Below are positions 35,406 through 42,920 of a stretch of DNA of 64,000 nucleotides, piece by piece. The position numbers and the translations under genes were made by a program. The notes beneath the pieces are model-generated. The model was not told where the DNA came from. It searched no databases and worked only from the letters and a program-made list of their open reading frames with translations. The stretch is from Pseudobdellovibrio exovorus JSS (lineage in GTDB: Bacteria > Bdellovibrionota > Bdellovibrionia > Bdellovibrionales > Bdellovibrionaceae): contig NC_020813.1 in NCBI RefSeq assembly GCF_000348725.1, positions 1,364,001 through 1,428,000 of the forward strand, read 5' to 3'. Position 1 is the stretch's first letter, and every line of letters starts with the position of its first letter.

Positions 35406-35826
35406 AAAGCTCTTTGATTCTTTTTCTAAAGTTCGTCATCATCATTGGTAAATTCGCACTAACTAAAGGCTTAGCCATCGATTCGGGCACAAACATACCA
35501 AAAGTGGCTTCTACGTTGTAATCCACAGCGCACTTGTCCCCTTGATCTTTAATCGTCCACTCGCCCTTCATTGTTTTGAACACATCGCCACCGATGAATT
35601 CAAACTTAACGCTTTCAAAAGGCTTTTCATTTGCTTTCAACTTGTATTTGAAAGTCTTAATCAAAGACACATGATATTCCATCTCTTTTGTGCCACCTGA
35701 ATTTTTGTAGACTTTCACAGATTTAACTTCAGGCAAAAAATCAGAGTACTTTTCATAGTCTGTCACAATTTTAAAGAACTCTTCTGCCGTACAATTAAAA
35801 ACTTCCTTGGTATTTGCTGATGCCAT
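35395..35826 (-). CDS. START/SRPBCC-fold protein, Coq10/RatA-like, 143 aa
   Basis: The sequence follows the COQ10/START domain pattern: 'FNCTAEEFFKIVTDYEKYSD' and 'FLPEVKSVKVYK' at the start, 'FKTMKGEWTIKDQG' in the middle, and a long C-terminal helix 'MMMTNFRKRIKELYG'. Members bind hydrophobic ligands such as quinones; RatA-type members have been tied to ribosome binding in E. coli. Which applies here cannot be told. Cytoplasmic, 30 bases downstream of the zinc-ribbon gene. Confidence 0.85.
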   Translation of the reverse strand: MASANTKEVFNCTAEEFFKIVTDYEKYSDFLPEVKSVKVYKNSGGTKEMEYHVSLIKTFKYKLKANEKPFESVKFEFIGGDVFKTMKGEWTIKDQGDKCAVDYNVEATFGMFVPESMAKPLVSANLPMMMTNFRKRIKELYGK

Positions 35827-35856
35827 ATATTTCGTCCTTTCGTTATTCTTGAATTA

Positions 35857-36144
35857 TTATTTTTTAAACAGAGCCTCTGCAGCCGCTTTCAGGCGCGCTT
35901 TTTCATCCATTGGACCTGAGCCACCTTTTCTAACAGTAAAGAAGTCGCAGTAATTTCCTTTTTCCTTGTCCCTAACAACTTCCGCACTGGGTTCGCGACA
36001 TTCATTATAGGATTTAACGTCATAGAAATCGCAGTTCTTACAGACGTGCAAGTCCGATCGGCAGTGAAGGCACTCTTCGCGAAAACTTATTTTAGCTGTA
36101 ACAGTATTAGCTTTGTTACAGTGAAAACAAATTAACTCTATCAT
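35857..36144 (-). CDS. Small zinc-ribbon protein, 95 aa
   Basis: Two CxxC pairs at the N-terminus ('CFHC' at 6-9 and 'CLHC' at 25-28) look like a Zn ribbon, and a second group of cysteines follows ('CKNC', then 'NECREP' and 'YCDFF'), so seven or eight cysteines fall in the first 67 residues. 'CKNCDFYDVKSYNECREPSA' is a recurring pattern in conserved bacterial proteins of unknown function. The tail is Lys/Ala-rich. It abuts the glpX stop, so the two share a transcript. Confidence 0.78.
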   Translation of the reverse strand: MIELICFHCNKANTVTAKISFREECLHCRSDLHVCKNCDFYDVKSYNECREPSAEVVRDKEKGNYCDFFTVRKGGSGPMDEKARLKAAAEALFKK

Positions 36145-37110
36145 TTAGCTCAAAGCCTTCTTTACAGAAAAATTATGAAAGGCTTCGATATTACGGATTG
36201 TTCCCGTCTGCGAACGCATCACCACCGATTGGGTTTGAGCGCGACCTCCCGCTAAAATCTTAACGCCTTTTAAAAGTGGTCCATCGGTAATACCTGTTGC
36301 ACAAAACACAACATGTCCTGATGCTAAATCCTCTAGCGTAAATTTTTTATCTAAATCCTTAACACCCATACGAGTCGCGCGTTCACGCTCTTCTTGGTTG
36401 CGGAACTTAAGACGACCTTGAAAGTCTCCGCCTAAACAGCGCATAGCGGCCGCCGAGATAACACCTTCTGGCGCGCCGCCAATTCCCATAAGAAGGTCAA
36501 TCCCAGAATCATTCCATGCCGCAGCCACTGCTGCTGATACATCTCCGTCGCCAATCAATTGAATACGCGCACCAGTTTTTCTAACTTCAGCAATCAGATC
36601 TGTGTGACGAGGACGATCCAGAACAACAACGGTCACATCCCCTACAGGTTTACGATTAGCTTCTGCCACGCGATGCACATTTTCTGTAGCACTCAGATCA
36701 AGATCAATAAGACCTTTCGCCGCAGGGCCAGTTGCGATCTTTTCCATATAGGTGTCGGGTGCATGTAAGAAACCACCCTTTTCTGCACAGGCAATAACTG
36801 AAATCGCTCCAACTCCGCCTTTGGCACAAATCGTAGTTCCCTCTAGCGGGTCTAAAGCAATATCAATCTCTGGCGAGTCATCACGCTTGAAGCCCACTTT
36901 TTCGCCAATAAATAGCATCGGCGCCTCATCACGCTCACCTTCACCAATAACGACTGTTCCGTTGATACGAACGGAATCAAAAGCTTTTCTCATGGCATCA
37001 ACAGCCGCTTGATCTGCTGCTTTTTCATCTCCGCGCCCCATCCATTTTGCTGATGCTAACGCTGCTGCTTCTGTTATACGTACAAACTCTAGAGCCAGGT
37101 TTCTGTCCAT
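36145..37110 (-). CDS. glpX: Fructose-1,6-bisphosphatase class II, 321 aa
   Basis: GlpX-type gluconeogenic phosphatase, metal dependent and unrelated in sequence to class I Fbp. Seen: 'LEFVRITEAAALASAKWMGR', 'GEGERDEAPMLFIGEKVG', the metal site 'DIALDPLEGTTICAKGGVGA', 'RPRHTDLIAEVRKTGARIQL', and 'MGIGGAPEGVISAAAMRCLG'. Full length. Its first codons lie inside the 3' end of the thioesterase gene (22-base overlap). It is the only fructose bisphosphatase visible here. Confidence 0.97.
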   Translation of the reverse strand: MDRNLALEFVRITEAAALASAKWMGRGDEKAADQAAVDAMRKAFDSVRINGTVVIGEGERDEAPMLFIGEKVGFKRDDSPEIDIALDPLEGTTICAKGGVGAISVIACAEKGGFLHAPDTYMEKIATGPAAKGLIDLDLSATENVHRVAEANRKPVGDVTVVVLDRPRHTDLIAEVRKTGARIQLIGDGDVSAAVAAAWNDSGIDLLMGIGGAPEGVISAAAMRCLGGDFQGRLKFRNQEERERATRMGVKDLDKKFTLEDLASGHVVFCATGITDGPLLKGVKILAGGRAQTQSVVMRSQTGTIRNIEAFHNFSVKKALS

Positions 37111-37502
37111 TTTTCTTTCTCCACTTGCTTTACCAGTTCCGGACTTGGTTTTTTAACTTTAAAATTAAGATCTAAACAACAATGAGTCGTCTGCGCCACA
37201 CACATCGATACTTCATTCACTAAGAGTCTATACTGAAAAATGAGTCTGATTTTTTCAAGCTTCACTTGCGTCTGAATGACAACTCTGTCCCCAAAACGGA
37301 TGGGTTTGATGTGTCTAACCGCTGTTTCAAGCACAGTTAATCCAAAGACATCCTCAATTTTTCCACCAATCAGCCCATTTCTGCGACACCAATCCACACG
37401 TGCCTCTTCACAGAAGCGTAAGTAGTTAGAATGATGGACAATACCCATCATATCGGTTTCGTACACATGAACATCACGGCTGAATGTAGACACAGCTCTC
37501 AT
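37089..37502 (-). CDS. Acyl-CoA thioesterase, YbgC/4HBT hot-dog family, 137 aa
   Basis: Hot-dog fold thioesterase. The active-site segment is 'YETDMMGIVHHSNYLRFCEE', with the catalytic Asp and the His-x-x-Tyr of 4-hydroxybenzoyl-CoA-thioesterase-like proteins, and 'ARVDWCRRNGL' follows. Length is normal. In proteobacteria YbgC acts on short-chain acyl-CoA or acyl-ACP and is often linked to phospholipid synthesis; the divergent neighbour here is pgsA, which fits. First gene of the minus-strand run, 42 bases from the pgsA start. Confidence 0.92.
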   Translation of the reverse strand: MRAVSTFSRDVHVYETDMMGIVHHSNYLRFCEEARVDWCRRNGLIGGKIEDVFGLTVLETAVRHIKPIRFGDRVVIQTQVKLEKIRLIFQYRLLVNEVSMCVAQTTHCCLDLNFKVKKPSPELVKQVEKEKWTETWL

Positions 37503-37544
37503 CTTGACAGAGCCCTACAAATCAAACAACACTTATTGAGTCGC

Positions 37545-38087
37545 ATGAGCAAATTGCCTTTATATTTAACTCTTTCTCGGATTTTTTTAATTGTTCCAAC
37601 AGCGTTCTTTCTTTACATAGATCAAAGCTGGGGAGCATGGATTGCTGCCATACTTTTTACAGCAGCCTCTATTACAGATTATTATGATGGCTACTACGCT
37701 CGAAAACTCAATGCCGTCTCGAATTTAGGAAAATTCCTAGATCCTGTTGCCGACAAAATTCTTGTTTCTGGAATTTTGATCTTACTATTACAACGCGGGC
37801 AAATTGACCCTTGGCTGATCATTTTAATCATCACGCGTGACACTATCGTTGCTGGCGTCCGCGCCGCTGCTTCGGCAGATGGTATTGTTATCGCCGCTCA
37901 AACAGCGGGCAAATGGAAGGCTGCGATCCAAATGATCTCAATTCCTATGCTTATATTGAATGATTTACACCCCTACTTCCCCAATCAGAAGATAGGTTAT
38001 GGACTTCTTTGGCTCAGTGTATTATTGAGTCTTAAAAGCGGCTATGACTATTGCCTCGCTTACTTCGCGAGCACAAATAAAAAGTAA
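37545..38087 (+). CDS. pgsA: CDP-diacylglycerol-glycerol-3-phosphate 3-phosphatidyltransferase, 180 aa
   Basis: Membrane enzyme of phosphatidylglycerol synthesis. The CDP-alcohol phosphotransferase motif DxxDGxxAR(8)GxxxDxxxD is complete in 'DYYDGYYARKL' and 'NLGKFLDPVADK'. About five membrane segments are visible. The start is set at the ATG at 37545 ('MSKLPLYLTLSRIF'), the usual beginning of PgsA; the longer open frame from 37431 runs across the divergent thioesterase start. The ribosome site is weak. Confidence 0.94.
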   Translation: MSKLPLYLTLSRIFLIVPTAFFLYIDQSWGAWIAAILFTAASITDYYDGYYARKLNAVSNLGKFLDPVADKILVSGILILLLQRGQIDPWLIILIITRDTIVAGVRAAASADGIVIAAQTAGKWKAAIQMISIPMLILNDLHPYFPNQKIGYGLLWLSVLLSLKSGYDYCLAYFASTNKK

Positions 38088-38099
38088 AGTAGATTTAAT

Positions 38100-38237
38100 A
38101 TGCTATTCTATATGCAAATGAAGAACTGGTTTTTGATTTTTTTGATGTTAACTATCGCCTATATGATTCATCAAAAAACAAGCCCAGCCAGAAGCTACGC
38201 TCTAAAACCTATCTCGAGTATTTCAATTATTCGCTAA
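38100..38237 (+). CDS. Possible small membrane protein, 45 aa
   Basis: A short open frame 12 bases after pgsA, followed by a terminator. The product has one hydrophobic segment ('MKNWFLIFLMLTIAYMIH') and a short basic tail. Three in-frame ATGs (38100, 38112, 38118) could start it; none has a strong ribosome site, and translation may depend on read-through from pgsA. Low confidence. Confidence 0.35.
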   Translation: MLFYMQMKNWFLIFLMLTIAYMIHQKTSPARSYALKPISSISIIR

Positions 38238-38263
38238 TATTCAAAAGTAGACGCCAAGAAACA

Positions 38264-38292
38264 GCAGGCTAAAGATTCAAGCCTGCCTTTTT
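38264..38292. terminator. Intrinsic terminator, probably bidirectional
   Basis: GCAGGCT (38264-38270) pairs with AGCCTGC (38280-38286) over 7 bp with a 9-base loop, and CTTTTT follows on the + strand. It ends the pgsA unit; on the minus strand it also lies just after the convergent gene 38316-38762, with a weaker T-rich tail. Confidence 0.75.
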
Positions 38293-38315
38293 ATCAAACA
38301 CCCTTTTAGTTTAAC

Positions 38316-38762
38316 TTAGTGCCAAAGAAAGAAGAACTTCAAGTTCTCCCAAACGCCCTGCTCTGGCATTTGGCTACAGTCTGTAAAGTTCCGCAAAAGT
38401 CTTGCATTCTGATACGTATTTCCTTTGCTGAGCATCCATGGTGGATATGGAAAGTACGCTGCAATCACACAGTTTCCTAGATTTACAGCCGCCCATTGAC
38501 GGTCCTCACTGGAAGCCACAAATATTTCACCTGAGTGTCTATCTTTGATTCCGATAGAAAATGAAAAAACCTGTGGATTCACAGGGTCTTGTCCATTGTT
38601 GGTCACGACAGCTAAGGGAACGATAACTTTTTCAGCAGCTACCACTTCACCGACAACCTTCTTTTTAAAAACGAACGTCCAGTTGAAAACAAATAGCCAG
38701 ATGATGGCAAAGACCACAAGACCACGCAATAACCACTTTTTCGCAAGCATTAAGTATTTCAT
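38316..38762 (-). CDS. Hypothetical single-pass membrane protein, 148 aa
   Basis: No family recognised. One N-terminal membrane segment ('GLVVFAIIWLFVFNWTFVF', about residues 14-32) and an outside domain of about 110 residues. The middle contains 'VTNNGQDPVNPQVFSFSIGI', a strand-rich stretch of a small beta domain, then a Trp/Pro-rich part with two Cys ('LGNCVIAAY', 'FTDCSQMPE'). Convergent with pgsA, divergent from rny with 120 bases between. Confidence 0.68.
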   Translation of the reverse strand: MKYLMLAKKWLLRGLVVFAIIWLFVFNWTFVFKKKVVGEVVAAEKVIVPLAVVTNNGQDPVNPQVFSFSIGIKDRHSGEIFVASSEDRQWAAVNLGNCVIAAYFPYPPWMLSKGNTYQNARLLRNFTDCSQMPEQGVWENLKFFFLWH

Positions 38763-38882
38763 TTTTTGTTTTATCCTATTTCATTTTTATCCTAGAAAAA
38801 ACAGACCTTTGCACCTTATAACGCATCTTGTTTTTTAAAGCCTTTCTTGAGTAACTCCCAACGGAAGGAATACACTTAACCA

Positions 38883-40508
38883 ATGGACATAACTCAAATT
38901 CTCATATGGTTAGCTATCGGCCTTTGCGTTGGCGCCGTCCTTATCTACGCCTCGTTTTTTATGGTTCGCCAACAGATCCTCAACGAAGCCAAAGAAGAGG
39001 CTACCGAACTACTTAAAGAAGCACGCGAACAATTCGAAGCGGAAGAAATCGAACGCAAAGAACGTATTCAAGAGATTGAATTGGAAGCTTGGTCAGAAGT
39101 TGAAGAACAACATCTTTCTTTAGAACAAAAGTGTGAAGACCTTGAACTTAAAGTTACAGGTAAGAAAACTTTAAACGAAGAAAAATATAAAACGCTAAGA
39201 TCTTCTCTTATGATAAAAGAAAATGAGCTTCGCGATATATCCATGAAGCTTAAAGATAAACAGGCTCACTTCGATAAAATCATCGAACAAAAACGTGAAC
39301 TTGAAAAATCATTTCAAGAAAGCCTGTTGAACAAAACGCAACTGGACTTCAAAGACGTCCTTGCTGACATCCAGAATAAGCTGATTCAAGAAGCACAACA
39401 GGATTATCAAAAGTATTCTGAACTTGCCGAGGAAGAAGTTAAAGAGTTTGCTGAGCAAAAAGCTAAGAGGATTATCTCGATCTGTATCGATAGATTCCAT
39501 AAAGAGATGAGCACAGAACGCGGTATTGCCGCAAGTTACTTCCCTTCAGAACATGCCCGCAAGATATTCAGTGATCATCTGAAGGAAAATATTGAGGTTA
39601 TTCAAAAAGCCAGTGGATGCGATATTCATATCGACGAAAATCCCGATCAAGATCGTTGGCAGAATATCCAAATCATTGGCTATGACCCTGTTCGCCGCGA
39701 GCTAACTCGACGTATCTTCGATCGTATTTTCCGCGATATCGAAAAACATAAAAAGAAAATCCTTCCTAATGAACTTCAAAGAGTCTGTGAAAATTTAAAA
39801 AGTGAGCTTTTAAATCAAATCAAACGCGATGGTGACTTGATTTGTAAAGAACTCGGACTTCAGCACGTCAACCCAGAGGTCCGTCAGGTTATGGGCTCCT
39901 TGAGATTCCGTTACTCTTATACTCAAAATCAATACTTTCACTGCGCAGAGGTGGGATGGTTTGCTGGCCTACTGGCTGCAGAGCTTGGGAACGAAATCAA
40001 AAAGTCTCGCCGTGCGGGTATGCTACATGATCTAGGAAAAGCCCTCGATCACGAATTAGATGGAAGCCATGCTGTTATCGGCGCTGACTTTATCTCGACT
40101 CGCGGAGAAAAAGACGATGTCATTTATGCGGTCCGCGCCCATCACCATGATGTCACACCAACACATGATATGGACTTCTTAGTTATTGCTGCCGATGCCA
40201 TTTCTGGCGGACGCCCTGGAGCACGTCGAAGCACTGTTGAAACCTACACGCAGAAGGTTTCAGGACTACAAGAGATCTCAAAACGCTTTCATGGTGTTAC
40301 AGATGTTTTTGTCCTTAATGGTGGACGTGAATGCCGCGTACTTGTTAACTCAAGACAGGTCGATGATTTGGGAGCATTAAAAATCTCTCAGCAAATTGCG
40401 AAAACTATCGAAGATGAAATGCAGTACCCAGGCCAAATCAAAGTTGTTGTTGTACGTGAAACAGTGACCTCTGAAAGCACATCAGGTCGCAACAAACAGG
40501 ACAGATAG
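38883..40508 (+). CDS. rny: Ribonuclease Y, 541 aa
   Basis: Membrane-anchored endoribonuclease starting mRNA decay. An N-terminal membrane helix (about 7-28) leads into a long charged coiled coil (30-210), then a KH domain, and the HD domain with 'RRAGMLHDLGKALDHEL' and 'AVRAHHHDV'. 'GADFISTRGEKDD', 'AADAISGGRPGARRST' and the C-terminal 'QYPGQIKVVVVRET' are conserved. RNase Y is common in Firmicutes and some other phyla and absent from most proteobacteria, which helps exclude a gamma- or alphaproteobacterial origin. The KH domain seems shortened, with no clean GxxG. Stop is followed at once by the ATG of a glycosyltransferase. Confidence 0.95.
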   Translation: MDITQILIWLAIGLCVGAVLIYASFFMVRQQILNEAKEEATELLKEAREQFEAEEIERKERIQEIELEAWSEVEEQHLSLEQKCEDLELKVTGKKTLNEEKYKTLRSSLMIKENELRDISMKLKDKQAHFDKIIEQKRELEKSFQESLLNKTQLDFKDVLADIQNKLIQEAQQDYQKYSELAEEEVKEFAEQKAKRIISICIDRFHKEMSTERGIAASYFPSEHARKIFSDHLKENIEVIQKASGCDIHIDENPDQDRWQNIQIIGYDPVRRELTRRIFDRIFRDIEKHKKKILPNELQRVCENLKSELLNQIKRDGDLICKELGLQHVNPEVRQVMGSLRFRYSYTQNQYFHCAEVGWFAGLLAAELGNEIKKSRRAGMLHDLGKALDHELDGSHAVIGADFISTRGEKDDVIYAVRAHHHDVTPTHDMDFLVIAADAISGGRPGARRSTVETYTQKVSGLQEISKRFHGVTDVFVLNGGRECRVLVNSRQVDDLGALKISQQIAKTIEDEMQYPGQIKVVVVRETVTSESTSGRNKQDR

Positions 40509-41543
40509 ATGATTCGCTCTTTGACTTGCGGCATAGTTATTTATGACGAGATTAAAGAGATTCAGAATCTTATTCCAAAAATCAAACTGGAACTAAAAGA
40601 GTTTGATGTTGAATGGATTTTCGTACTCAACCATGAACAAGCCGAGATCAGAAAATGGATCTCGGACTGGATCAAAGCCAACATTCCCAGCGCTTTATGC
40701 CATGAAAACCCTAGTAATAATTTGGGCTTTGCAAGGCAGATTATTTTAGAAAAAGCCTCTCATGAATATATCTACTTAACAGATCCAGATATCGATATCC
40801 TATCTGGTAACTTAAAAAAGCTAATTCAGTTAGCCAATGTTGAAATCACCAATGAGCCTGATTTAAAATTCTTAGGTTATGGAGGAACAGTAACCCATAG
40901 ATCAACGAATTCCTTGCTACAAAACACATTTGATCTGATGTCTAAGATTTCAAAACTTATTCCCTTTTCTTTTCAAATCCAAAACCATACGTTTTTAATG
41001 GCCGTTGATCACTTACCCTCTTGTCACCTACTCTTAAATAAAAGGCTTGCTATGAGGATTGGTGGTTTTTCTTCCGCTTTTCATAAATATGGTGAAGATC
41101 TGGATTTCACCCATAGAGCCTATACTCACAACTACCGCTTCGTTTTCTTACCTTCGGCGCAAGTTATCCATTGGCAGAACTTCAGCACTCTTCGCTGGGT
41201 TCAAAAGATGTTTCAACATGGTCGTATTCAAATCCCAGTTCAAAGAATGAATTGGAAAGGTGGATTACGCTACTACAGATTGATACCTTTACTCACGCTA
41301 CTGGCCGTGACTGTGTACAGTATCCTCAATATCTACTTTCTACTTTTTGGATTAGCTTTCGTGACTTTGCTTGGCCTTTTCAACACCGGCATCATTGGTT
41401 TTTTCGTTACTTATATCGCTTACTCATTCGGGGAACTTTTTGAGCTAATCGTGCCACTCTTTGAATACAAAAATGCAGAACAATTGCAGGCGATAAATAA
41501 AGACCTGAGACTCCAACTCGGCGAAGCCAAAAACCATAACTAA
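40509..41543 (+). CDS. Family 2 glycosyltransferase with membrane anchor, 344 aa
   Basis: GT-A fold. 'LGFARQIILEKASHEYIYL' and 'TDPDIDILSG' (the DxD metal and nucleotide site) mark the transferase domain; 'MRIGGFSSAFHKYGEDLDFT' carries the ED motif of the acceptor site, and 'HRAYTHNYRFVFLP' follows. Two or three hydrophobic segments near residues 255-315 anchor it in the inner membrane. It begins at the base after the rny stop, so it shares that transcript. Its last 137 bases overlap the convergent glycosyltransferase at 41407. Acceptor and donor unknown. Confidence 0.87.
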   Translation: MIRSLTCGIVIYDEIKEIQNLIPKIKLELKEFDVEWIFVLNHEQAEIRKWISDWIKANIPSALCHENPSNNLGFARQIILEKASHEYIYLTDPDIDILSGNLKKLIQLANVEITNEPDLKFLGYGGTVTHRSTNSLLQNTFDLMSKISKLIPFSFQIQNHTFLMAVDHLPSCHLLLNKRLAMRIGGFSSAFHKYGEDLDFTHRAYTHNYRFVFLPSAQVIHWQNFSTLRWVQKMFQHGRIQIPVQRMNWKGGLRYYRLIPLLTLLAVTVYSILNIYFLLFGLAFVTLLGLFNTGIIGFFVTYIAYSFGELFELIVPLFEYKNAEQLQAINKDLRLQLGEAKNHN

Positions 41544-42192
41544 CCGCCTCTTGGGGATACTGAATCATCTTGTCTTCATTATAACCATGCAGAAACGCAC
41601 GCCGAACAAAATGTTGCCATGAGGTGGTTGTAGAATGAACCACCTCAAAATCTACTAAGGTCTTAAGTTCAAAACCATTCCCCTGCAGCAAGTAAGATAA
41701 GTATTTATCTTCTGCTCCCCAAAAATTATCTTTTTGATGCTCTAAGGCAGGAAGCTCTGTCCAACTTCTGACGAGAAAAGCACCACCCAGAAAAAAATTG
41801 AATTTGGATTCAGGACGGAAAGAGTGCTCAACCCAAATATTCGCCACTAAGTTATGAGCTTTCTGCAAATAAGAAGCACACATTGGGTTGGCGTAATACC
41901 CCGCATAGACCTCGCTCTGTTGAGAGGATTTTTGCACTTCTACTAAACTTGTCAGCACCTGCAGACTTTTTGAAGTCATACGACAATCATGGTCTAAAAA
42001 ACAGAGCCATTGCTCTTGATGGCTTTTGATAAAATCATAACGACTTTGCGATAAAGGATTACACCAAACGATTTGGGCTTGAGCGATCCCCATAGCGACA
42101 AGATCACGCCGTGCTAATTGATATGAACTTTCCGATTGTGCAAATATAACAAATACTATTTGCTGTAAGCCATCTTTTGTTACGATTGCCAC
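41407..42192 (-). CDS. Family 2-like glycosyltransferase, 261 aa
   Basis: The DxD site is 'LCFLDHDCRMTSKSL'; 'FFLGGAFLVRSWTEL' and 'FWGAEDKYLSYLLQGNG' match the acceptor-site region (with the ED motif) of GT2 enzymes. The usual N-terminal 'VSVIIPTYN' strand is reduced to 'QQIVFVIFAQSES'. I start it at the GTG at 42192, since GGTGAT lies about seven bases before it and the open frame upstream only overlaps the neighbouring transferase. It overlaps that gene's end by 13 bases. The last 45 residues are antisense to the neighbouring transferase on the + strand. Confidence 0.8.
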   Translation of the reverse strand: MAIVTKDGLQQIVFVIFAQSESSYQLARRDLVAMGIAQAQIVWCNPLSQSRYDFIKSHQEQWLCFLDHDCRMTSKSLQVLTSLVEVQKSSQQSEVYAGYYANPMCASYLQKAHNLVANIWVEHSFRPESKFNFFLGGAFLVRSWTELPALEHQKDNFWGAEDKYLSYLLQGNGFELKTLVDFEVVHSTTTSWQHFVRRAFLHGYNEDKMIQYPQEAVSYGFWLRRVGVSGLYLSPAIVLHFCIQRVARLAQKVPRMSKRYK

Positions 42193-42899
42193 TTTTTCAT
42201 CACCACAAAAAGAAAAAGAAACCCATCCTTTACAACTGATAACTTCGAATCCCCGACACGATCGCGATAAGCGATGGGAACTTCTGATAACTTCCACTTA
42301 TTTTTTACACTCAAAGCGGTGAACTCGATTGAAAATGCCAAGCCATTATCCTTTAAGGCAATGACCTCACCTTTTTTCGAAGCTTTGAAAATTCTCATTC
42401 CCGAACAAACATCACTTAGTTTTGAGCCCAACAAAACCCTTAAAAGCCAAACATAAAGTCTATTGCCCAAAGATCGTATAATGGAAATATCAGAGTTCGA
42501 ATGAATTCGAGCACCATAGACAATATCCAAATCCTCTTGGTGGAGCTTCTTCCACATATCTATAAGGCTCTTTAAGGGATAGGTGTTATCCAGATCAAGA
42601 AAAGCCAAGTAGTCTGCTCTAGCATGGGCGTATCCATATTTCAGTGCCGCTCCGTAACCTTGTACGGGACAGGAAATAACCTGAAGCCCCTCTATTGAGG
42701 CTTCTAGTTTTTTCAGCAATTCTAAAGAACCATCAGTTGAATTATTATCAACAATCAGAACCGAAAAATCTATATTTGGGACAATTTGCACGCGCTTGAG
42801 TTCTTCTAAAAATAGGCGCAGTTCCTTTTCAAAGAAAGGAATACAATCGACCTCATTATAACATGGCACAATAAGCGCGAGACTAGATTTTTTGAGCAT
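42180..42899 (-). CDS. Dolichyl/polyprenyl-phosphate hexose synthase-like family 2 glycosyltransferase, 239 aa
   Basis: The best-recognised transferase of the locus: 'LALIVPCYNEVDCIPFFEKE', 'VDNNSTDGSLELLKKLEA', 'VQGYGAALKYGYAHARADYL' and the DxD 'FLDLDNTYPLKSL' are standard for the DPM1/GtrB-like group that moves a sugar from a nucleotide to polyprenyl phosphate. 'SDVCSGMRIFKASKKG' and 'YRDRVGDSKLSVVKDGF' complete the catalytic domain. No C-terminal membrane segment of the GtrB type is present. It starts only 21 bases from the divergent transferase at 42921. Confidence 0.9.
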   Translation of the reverse strand: MLKKSSLALIVPCYNEVDCIPFFEKELRLFLEELKRVQIVPNIDFSVLIVDNNSTDGSLELLKKLEASIEGLQVISCPVQGYGAALKYGYAHARADYLAFLDLDNTYPLKSLIDMWKKLHQEDLDIVYGARIHSNSDISIIRSLGNRLYVWLLRVLLGSKLSDVCSGMRIFKASKKGEVIALKDNGLAFSIEFTALSVKNKWKLSEVPIAYRDRVGDSKLSVVKDGFLFLFVVMKKWQS

Positions 42900-42920
42900 C
42901 GCTTATTAGAATAAACTCAT

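Noticed and set aside
41407-41543. Frameshift that would explain the convergent overlap
   Set aside because: Neither protein breaks off inside a recognisable domain, so I treat the overlap as real and report it as a finding.
42193-42297. Upstream extension of the 41407-42192 transferase
   Set aside because: It lies wholly inside the neighbouring transferase coding region, and a GTG with a ribosome site begins at 42192.
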